Assembly (NCBI GenBank): GCA_029532415.1
Contig: JAQOTA010000052.1
Span: 3,100,001-3,164,000 of the forward strand
Source: Marasmius tenuissimus
Lineage: Eukaryota > Basidiomycota > Agaricomycetes > Agaricales > Marasmiaceae
Direction of reading: 5' to 3'
DNA length: 64,000 nt
Shown here piece by piece: positions 57,052 to 64,000 of the stretch. A model generated the notes under the pieces. That model saw only the letters and a program-made list of their open reading frames with translations. It made no database searches and was not told the DNA's origin. Numbering within the stretch: the first letter of the stretch is position 1; each line of letters starts with the position of its first letter. The position numbers were made by a program, and so were the translations under genes.

Positions 57052-59536
57052 TTAACCTTGACTAACATAGTCTGGCGGCTGCTCGTCCCCTCTCCATTCT
57101 ATTCCTTGGAGCCTACGATTGAGCAACCTGATGAGATCAGCCGTTGGGATCACGCTTTCCGAGCTATATGACCCCTGGGGTGAAGTGGCATCCGTATTGA
57201 TTACGTGGCCAGCATCGATGGTTGCTTGTGCAAAATCTTCAGCTGGCTCCCGATCTCCAGGTGTTTTATTTGAAGAAATCTTTCCTCTTCCATCCTTTGC
57301 TTCGGTGCGGTTCTCCTCGGCCGTGAATGTGAATGGCTGTACGATTTGATAGACAGCGTTGTTCCCGGAGCGTTCCTCAATTGCGTCGAGGTCTTGTTTA
57401 CGTCTTCTGTTCCGTCGAACAAACCACAGTACAACGAAGAGGGTGAAGAGCCCGGCAGTCACCACTCCTCCGACTGCACCACCGACGATGACGCCAACAT
57501 TGGGACTCGAAGTTTGGCGCGGTTCAGACCCGCCGACTCCACCAGTGGGCGCACTCGGAGGCGTGTCAGAATCGTTGCCGAGAGCAATGCCTGCAAGCAA
57601 AACGCTCAGGGCGTTTGTCTGTGATTGTAACGAAAAATTCGAAGCACTAGATGGAGCGGTCCAAGAAGCGCCATAAAGATTGGAGCTGTTGCCCTGCCCT
57701 CGTGCATTACTCAGTACTGCGTTGTACTAGTGCAGAAACCCGTTGAATGTCTGGCAAGTAGAGCGAACACCGGGAAAGTATACCTGTGCCCCGAGATATT
57801 CTCTCACATATGTTCAGAGGCCGGACAACTGAGTACTGTTTCGGTAATATATTGCGGCCAAGCCACGGACCACATATTGACCAACAAGCTCTCCGTTTCT
57901 TGAGTACTCTATGGCGTCTTATTACAGAGCCATTTGTGGGATTCGAGAGTGAGCCAACTCACCGCTAGCCACTTCCAAGATTCCATCGGCATTGTGCCAG
58001 CGTGAGTCTGACATCATCTTGTTTATGACCTCCATAAGGCTCCATGAGCAAGCATTAATATCGATTGTGAGACGCATATGACGATTGTAAGCTTACTCTT
58101 GAAGGACTTTAGCTCGATCACTGTCGTCCTTTAACACCGATAGAAGCACAGAAATCCCCTCCGTCATAAGCCCAGGGGACGCGGGGTATATGCCATTGTC
58201 TCGGACACAGGTTGTGAGGTTTATGCCATCTAATATGTCACCTCTTGTATTCCGGAGGTGATTAGAGTAGAACTGTTCCGATTCCCGACTGCGTTTAACG
58301 TAGCTCTGGTTACCTGTGGTTTCCGCAAGCATAGATGTGGCGCTAGAACACGATCAAGGGCGTCAACGGTCAGGCCACGTGTCGGTAACTGGGACTATAC
58401 TGTACACAATGTATGACCTGGGAGAAATTCTGTTAGTCTGCCGTACGGTGTTGACCATGGCATTGGGACGTGGTCAAAATAGAAGAATACCTACGCAGTG
58501 GCAAGGGTGTCCGCATACACCATTGATCTCGAGCCATTCACCTAATTATGGAGATGTGAGCAAGCCTGAGAGCGAGACATTTGCTAGTGAGGAGTACCAC
58601 CCGGAACGTCCCACCGACCGTCGTTACTACCAGTAGCATGAAGGGTTCTTGGTTAGGCGGTCCATTGAGAGACCGATTAGCTACTCACATTCACGACAAG
58701 TGCTCGGCAGGGACCAGGAAGCCTCTTTTCCAGGAACTTGTTGGGTTCCGAGTGTGTCTGTGTTGACTGTGTAAGCCTCTGCTCCGCTCCAGGCTAATTC
58801 TGCCCGTTTGAGAAGTTCAAGTTCGCCATATGTTTTGTATGCTTGTGCTGCAGCAATAATGTGTGTACTATCCCGACCGCTGACCTCAGCGCAAAGAATG
58901 GATAGATGATGAAACGCGTTCCCTACAGTACGATATTCATCTATCCGATTATCATGTGAGGTGAAGTTAGCCACGATACAGTGCATCAGAAATAACACAC
59001 GAACACTGATGAGTGTGTGAGCTCGTCAAGGGACCAAGAGGAAAGGAGTAAACCTTCTAACGACGTACTTTCCTTGAACAAATTCACTCCGAAACCCGAG
59101 AGCTTGATCGAGAAAGTTGTAGAGACGTGCCCCGTATATCGTTTGGTTTGTGAACATGTCAAATTGAGCTAGTTGATAAAGGAAATTGCCCAATGTCCCA
59201 TAGGTTGCGTCTGAATATCCATGTCAACAGTTGTCGACCCATGGATACACCAAACAGGGCGAGATTACCCACCCTCCAGCTTCAGCTGGCCCTTTTCATC
59301 AACAACCGCCGACAGTGTTTCCTCTATCGCGCCTTTGGCAATGTCAATCCTTGCGTCAATAGCTATATCAATAGCTTTATTCTACAAGTAAAAGTCTCAT
59401 GATTGCCAGCTGCATACGAATCGAATAATCCTGAACTTACCTGCCAAGCAGGGTTTGGAACCAATGTCTGAGCGTTGCTGGGCACGACGGCTGTAAGGAG
59501 GCCGCAGAGGTGCATTGAAATGAGGACAACATTCAT
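57052..59536 (-). CDS. GH76-like secreted domain with membrane anchor and PPxY-type tail
   Basis: A multi-exon gene. It starts at 59536 with a signal peptide (MNVVLISMHLCGLLTAVV, likely cut after SNA). The outer domain reads AIDIAIDARIDIAKGAIEE, DATYGTLGNFLYQLAQFDMF, LYNFLDQALGFRSEFVQGKY, then helices near 58990-58780 (NAFHHLSILCAEVSGRDS, AAAQAYKTYGELELLKRAEL), SRESEQFYSNHLRNTRGDI, a YVREYLGAQ-type segment near 57800, and SSNLYGASWTAPSSASNFSL. This order resembles agaricomycete glycoside hydrolase family 76 (alpha-1,6-mannanase-like six-hairpin fold) proteins. I did not find the paired catalytic Asp, so activity is uncertain. A Pro/Gly/Ser linker leads to one membrane helix (VGVIVGGAVGGVVTAGLFTL), then basic RRNRRRKQD, and a tail ending GDEQPPDYVSQG. 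The domain assignment is from memory of similar proteins. Confidence 0.6.
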
Positions 59537-60311
59537 CTCTCTGTCAGTTCCCAGATACCTATAGAAATGGGGAGTAAGTGGGTTGATACCGAGACCTGAC
59601 GAACCTTTTCTACTAAGATTCGTCCCAGATATATTACGAATCAAGTTACTCGCCAGTGTCATGATGGAGATCATATCAATATCACTCTGTGATTGTCCCA
59701 AATTGGAGCCAGTCAGCCGGGGTTGGACGTTGAACAAGAAGATTGCTTTGGGGTAGAAATGGGATGATCAACGCTGATTAACACTCCCGCTGACGACATA
59801 TATCTTCTACCAGATGCTGCGAGAACAATGTTTATCATATGAACTGGGGACAACACTTGCAAGAAGGGACGTCGTTACCGTTGGCCAAGGGCAAAGGTTG
59901 GATCATGCATCCATCATGATCGATATTATTGATTAACTGATGGTTGCGGACAAGGGGAGCCGCCGATTAGAATCGTGGACATACTGGAGGTATGGTCGCG
60001 TGGACTGGCGTGAGAAAATGATACCCGCCCTCTCGCCGATAGCGGCGCAGCCCCACGTTTTGCCCATGTAGCATCTCATTGTCGACTTCTATCCCCTCTT
60101 CATGTCGTATCACGTTCTACAATATGTTTTTCTTCGTGTTCCCTACAACCAATGACCAATACAAACACCTTTTCAGTTATCAACATCTACAAGACCACAA
60201 AACGAGCACGACGCCGTCATTTCTCGATGAAGGAGAAAGAAATTTCCAAGTTACGGATGTGGCGTCTAGTGAGATCATGGTTGGCTCGTCGCACCTCAAT
60301 GTACTACCTCC
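59537..60311. other. Upstream region of the GH76-like gene
   Basis: No gene was seen on either strand. The promoter and 5' leader of the minus-strand GH76-like gene should lie in the first few hundred bases. A plus-strand frame at 60079-60408 runs into the mobile element and is not credible. Confidence 0.35.
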
Positions 60312-61020
60312 AGTAGTACAGGACCCCCGAATATACCCTGCGATGTCTGCGCCGCAGGCGGATGAAAACTTCAATATTTGGGCGATGTATATGTCAGAAA
60401 ACGGATGACTTTTGCTACTTTTTTGACCCAAAGTCTGATCCAGTTGTAAGGGGAAGTGCGGATGACTTTTGGCCGGTGGGCCGGTATGAGTCAGGTGCGG
60501 ATGAAAAAGTACTGGGTGGAGGATCGAACATCAGCCTCACCGAACCCACTATCATTCGGCAACGCCATATAACAATACACTATACGGTTCCTACGGTTCG
60601 TTTTGGAGTGTGCGTTATTGAGCTTCATCAGAGACAGTAGTCCTCAGTATTACTGCTGAGTAAGTGAACGCGCGTCGCGTGTTGGTTTTTTTTTTTGGGG
60701 GGGCAATTCACTCGCGGAGGAAGCTCAGGACATGCTGGAGGACCTTGAAGAGGCTGAAGAGTAGTACGAGACGATAGATACGTGCTAGATAGACATAAAT
60801 AGGGCGCTGTCGAGAGAAAAAAAGCAGTTTCAGGCCAAATTTGGGCGAAAATTTGGGTTTTTACTATGTATGAGGCTCGAGGCGGATGAAAATTGGGCCT
60901 CGGGCAGGTATGGGTCAAAAACGGATGAAAATTTCCAGATTTCGGTAGATTTCGGTGCGGATGAAAAAGTACCTCTTGAGATCAGACATCCCAGGGTATA
61001 TTCGGGGGTCCTAGTAGTAC
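60312..61020. mobile_element. Non-autonomous TIR element, hAT-like MITE, with 8-bp target duplication
   Basis: The element is 60320-61012 (693 bp), flanked by AGTAGTAC at 60312-60319 and 61013-61020. Its ends are inverted repeats of about 30 bp, starting AGGACCCCCGAATATACCC on both sides, with one mismatch in 30. The interior carries many copies of CGGATGAAAA and similar blocks near both ends, as subterminal repeats do, and no transposase. An 8-bp duplication points to the hAT superfamily (inference). Confidence 0.85.
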
Positions 61021-62097
61021 TAACACCCAATTCTCGTCGTACAAAGACAGTTTCGGTATGGATTCATAGGTTCGAAAGCCCGCCAGAGCCGGTGGGCCAT
61101 GTTTTATTCATGATAACTGGCGTTTTCACGAAGACATTCATTTCTATTCAGTCAGGTGACGGAGGCTGTGGAGGGTCCCCTGCCGTTGATGTCCACGATT
61201 TCAATCGGCGGCTACCCTTGGCTAGACTGTGTTTGGCACATAAACAAGGATTCTGAAGGCGAAAAATCGCAAAAGTTTCTACGATTTTTTCGACAGCTGT
61301 ACTTAACCTGCCCTCCCTCACCCTCAGGTCTGGAACTCGTATATGGCTCCTACCGAGTATCGCTAGCCATCGTTCAGAATGACCGCTGAGCTTTCTCCAG
61401 GCTTTCTTCTTCCTTCCAGAATAGAAATATCGACTCTCCGCGTACAGCATACTAGCCTTGATACGTGCACCATGGTCAGACTGAGATTTATGTGATAACT
61501 TAGATTGGGGAAAATCGAAATCTACGACTCGTCGATGTTCGTTGTTCTGATTGTGAAGGTTCCGATGGTTATGTAAATCCATGCCAGATGGCTTGTACAT
61601 CTTGCGCGCGCAGCAGTGGCAAGCCTGAATAGGTTCGGAGGTTATCCACCGGGGACGTCGACAAGGCCGGGGACGACAAGACCTGGAACGGCTGGAGGGG
61701 CGGAACAGGTAATAAGAATGGTGGTAATGGTGGTGGTGGTGTTGGGTCAAGCAAGACTGCGACTACGTCGAGGGATGGCCATTCCGCCTGCGATTCATTC
61801 GCACCCTCACACGTTGCAGCCCCGCTGACCAACTGCATGCTGACAGTCGACATCGATGTGAGCCCCATTCTACCACCAGCATAGTGATATGCGGCACTAG
61901 TACGCACGAAAGACATCAAATATAGGCCAGGCAGAGGTTGCAGGAGATACATCACTCGCATCGATGGTAGATTCAAGTGAAAAAAGTCCTGGTTTAGCAG
62001 AGCATGGTTGATTCGTCCAAAGCGAGCGATAGACTATAAGTAACTTACAAAGACCGTGCCACTAATCATACAAGGCAGCCTGTGACCTTCAATATAA
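61021..62097. other. Flank of the MFS gene, no gene called
   Basis: The part at about 61735-61960 is shared with 49440-49640 next to the decayed MFS copy. Frames on the minus strand (61976-61569 and 61750-61148) are low-complexity (Pro or His runs) and not credible as genes. Confidence 0.35.
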
Positions 62098-64000
62098 TCA
62101 CTCTCTGCCCGTCCTCCGTCTGAATATCCTCACAGCTTTTCGAAACAAACTCTCCTCGCCCAACCCAAAGAAGACCATAACTCCCGTAAGAGCGACCATC
62201 CCGACCAAGGCGTAGCACAACACAGACCACCCGCGACCGTTTGATACATTATCGAAGACCTGACCACCAATGATCGGGCCAACTAGTTCAAAGGATTTCA
62301 GCACCGGCACGATCGAGGTAACCGGGTGGCTTACCAGCGTTGCCAATCCCATACGCCAGGTTGAAAGCTCCAGATACGTGCGCATCTAGAGCGTGATAAT
62401 AAAAGGTCAAACAGCTGATATGCGAAGGAAATGAGAAAGGACGTACACCCAACTCCGTCCATTCCCTTCGATTCCCTGGCTAATTCAGCGGTCAAAGGCG
62501 CAAATCCTCCCGATATGAACATAACTAGGACATCGAAAGTCAGAATGGCAGAAAGGAAGAAAGAAAAGAGAAAGTTCAAGCTCACACTGCACCGCATACG
62601 AGATAATAAACAGCGGTAGGATGTTGAACGTCAACGCAATCCAGAATGGTACCGAGAACACCAGGCCGAAGAATATGACGGGGGCTGCACCCAGTCTATC
62701 TGCTAGGGTTCCAGCGAGGGCGTTTGCTGTCGTGAACACAAGGGATCAGTAAACGGTAGACGTAGGGGTAAAGGAGAAAGGGACGAAGAGAAGGGGGAGA
62801 AGGTAGGGACACCAACGCACATATAAAGCTGGGTACAACAGCCGCGATGAATATCAATCCCACTTTCGTGGAATTGAACCCCCAAACTTCGTTCATATGA
62901 ACAGGAAGAGGGGGTTCGAGGGCTGTCATAATGATCCTACGGACGTATGATGAGCTTCCAGTACATGAAGGAGAGGAAAAGATGAGGTGAAAGGAACAGA
63001 CGTACCCATCGACCAAAACACATAGCACAGGTGTCCAAGCTTTCGGAGTTGAGCATAGCTGCTTCAAGACACTCACGAAGGAAACATTGTTTTGCTTCTG
63101 CTCCGCAGTGGTGAAAGTGCTTCCCTCAGACTTCGGTGTCTGCACCTCCGTTACGATTGATTCCGGTTGGCATTTCGATAAACCCGGCGGGTGTACCGGC
63201 GTTTTTGCGCTCGTATCTTCCTTCTTTGTGGAAGGAGAAGCCGGGGCGGCATCATTTGCGGTATCTGCATCGCCGTTTCTTTCTACGTCACCTTCACGTC
63301 CTTCCTCCCGAGTATCAGCCACATGCCGATCCGCCCTGTCATCTTCCTGAGGATCGAACCCCCATTTGATTGCGTCTGCGCGTTCAATAACCACTAGCCG
63401 TACTAGTAAGTCGGCGACAGCGGCTGCGACCCCGAAAATGCAGGTGCCACGGAACCCAAAGCGCTGGTAGAGAGCGCCGCCCACTGGCGGGCCGATCAAG
63501 AACCTGTAGAGAAGAGGGCGAGATCGAATATATGATGGAGAGCATACGTAGACGCAGACGTACCCAACGGACATTCCTGACATCGCAATGCCGAGGTACT
63601 CTGTAATGAGGTTAGGACGGCGAAATCCTGATGAAAGAGAGGTACTAACTTCCGAACGACCTCTCTGGCACTGTGTCGCACAATAGTCCAACCCCTGGAA
63701 CCCACACGAGCGTCGATGCGATACCTTGTAGGCATCGAGCAAGGGCCAACAGCCAGTACGTGGGGGCTTCCATCATCATGATTATTGCCCCGATGAGAAG
63801 TATGATGCCGAGGACCAAAGGAGACTTTCGTGCGTTATAGCGTTCGGAAAGCATCGCGACGGGAATTGTTGCTGAAGGAGGGTAAGAGGCGAGTTGAGTC
63901 GATATCAAGACGTGGCGAAATGGTGAAGGTACTCACAGATAGCTAATCCCATCGACTTTTAACCCGAATCGCAGTCAGCGCCCGTGTAAAAGCAAAAATG
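62098..64000 (-). CDS. MFS transporter, vesicular-amine-transporter-like, 5' end outside the window
   Basis: The C-terminal end is at 62098-62100 and the 5' part lies beyond 64000. Segments, from the 5' side: the MFS loop AMLSERYNARKSP at about 63860-63820, helix VLGIILLIGAIIMMM, LALARCLQGIASTLVW, GLLCDTVPERSFG; then GPPVGGALYQRFGFRG; a long charged cytosolic loop (about residues 220-320, rich in Glu, Asp and Lys); SFVSVLKQLCSTPKAW; STKVGLIFIAAVVPSFI; GTLADRLGAAPVIFFGLVF; GGFAPLTAELARES; and VGPIIGGQVFDNVSNGRGW, which precedes the last helix pair. The AMLSERY/DRLG loops and the VGPIIGG motif are typical of drug:H+ antiporters related to vesicular monoamine transporters. It probably exports small amines or drugs by proton exchange at the plasma or vacuolar membrane (inference). 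At least six introns split it. Confidence 0.75.

Noticed and set aside
60680..60710. Poly-T then poly-G run inside the TIR element
   Set aside because: A simple homopolymer, possibly affected by sequencing error, with no feature inferred.
61148..61750. Minus-strand frame starting with a His run
   Set aside because: Low complexity, no domain, and it overlaps sequence duplicated as a non-coding flank at 49.4 kb.
1..64000. CRISPR arrays, bacterial operons, prophage
   Set aside because: Nothing of the kind is present; introns and split tRNAs show eukaryotic nuclear DNA.

Overview
The window is nuclear DNA of a filamentous basidiomycete, most likely an agaricomycete (mushroom-forming fungus). 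The evidence is the many short GT-AG introns (about 50-70 bp), split tRNA genes, agaricomycete-type expanded families (TKL kinases with HGD loops, XPG/PIN-like nucleases, GH76-like membrane proteins, F-box/LRR relics) and a Ty1-copia element. The gene models below were spliced by eye, so exon ends are predictions.

Layout. 0.9-6.4 kb holds a basidiomycete-type orphan gene, an XPG/Rad2-fold nuclease with a degraded active site, and a 408-residue orphan gene on the minus strand. At 7.3-8.0 kb is a small single-pass membrane protein ending in a PPxY motif. 9.5-30.7 kb is a duplication-rich accessory region. It carries three copies of one leaderless protein gene (A at 9.7-17.2 kb, B at 20.9-22.0 kb, C at 29.4-30.7 kb inverted), each with the same upstream module and TATA box. 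Copy A is split by a nearly intact Copia retrotransposon with 311-bp LTRs and a 5-bp target duplication. Copy C carries a 124-bp retroposon-like insertion that gives it a signal-peptide-like N terminus. Decayed F-box/LRR-like sequence lies between copies.

31.3-38.8 kb holds an orphan gene, a 1053-residue TPR-like protein, two opposed intron-containing tRNA-Leu(AAG) genes and a tRNA-Ser(CGA). 38.9-56.7 kb is the most interesting part: four TKL-type protein kinase genes, all on the minus strand. Two (K2, K3) combine an N-terminal helical bundle resembling the killer/adaptor domain of MLKL with a kinase domain. One (K1) has instead the two-repeat Spa2 homology domain (SHD). One (K4) has lost the ATP-binding N-lobe and has a stop codon in its helical bundle. 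A decayed SHD gene and a decayed MFS transporter lie between K2 and K3. The right end holds a GH76-like type I membrane protein with a PPxY-type tail, a non-autonomous TIR element with 8-bp target duplication, and a vesicular-amine-transporter-like MFS gene that runs off the window.

Best candidate for an undescribed system: the tandem kinase array. Its domain order (four-helix bundle then kinase) is that of the animal necroptosis effector MLKL, and the array includes a domain-swapped and a pseudokinase derivative, as expected of a fast-evolving conflict or self-recognition locus. This is inferred from sequence patterns and not demonstrated.
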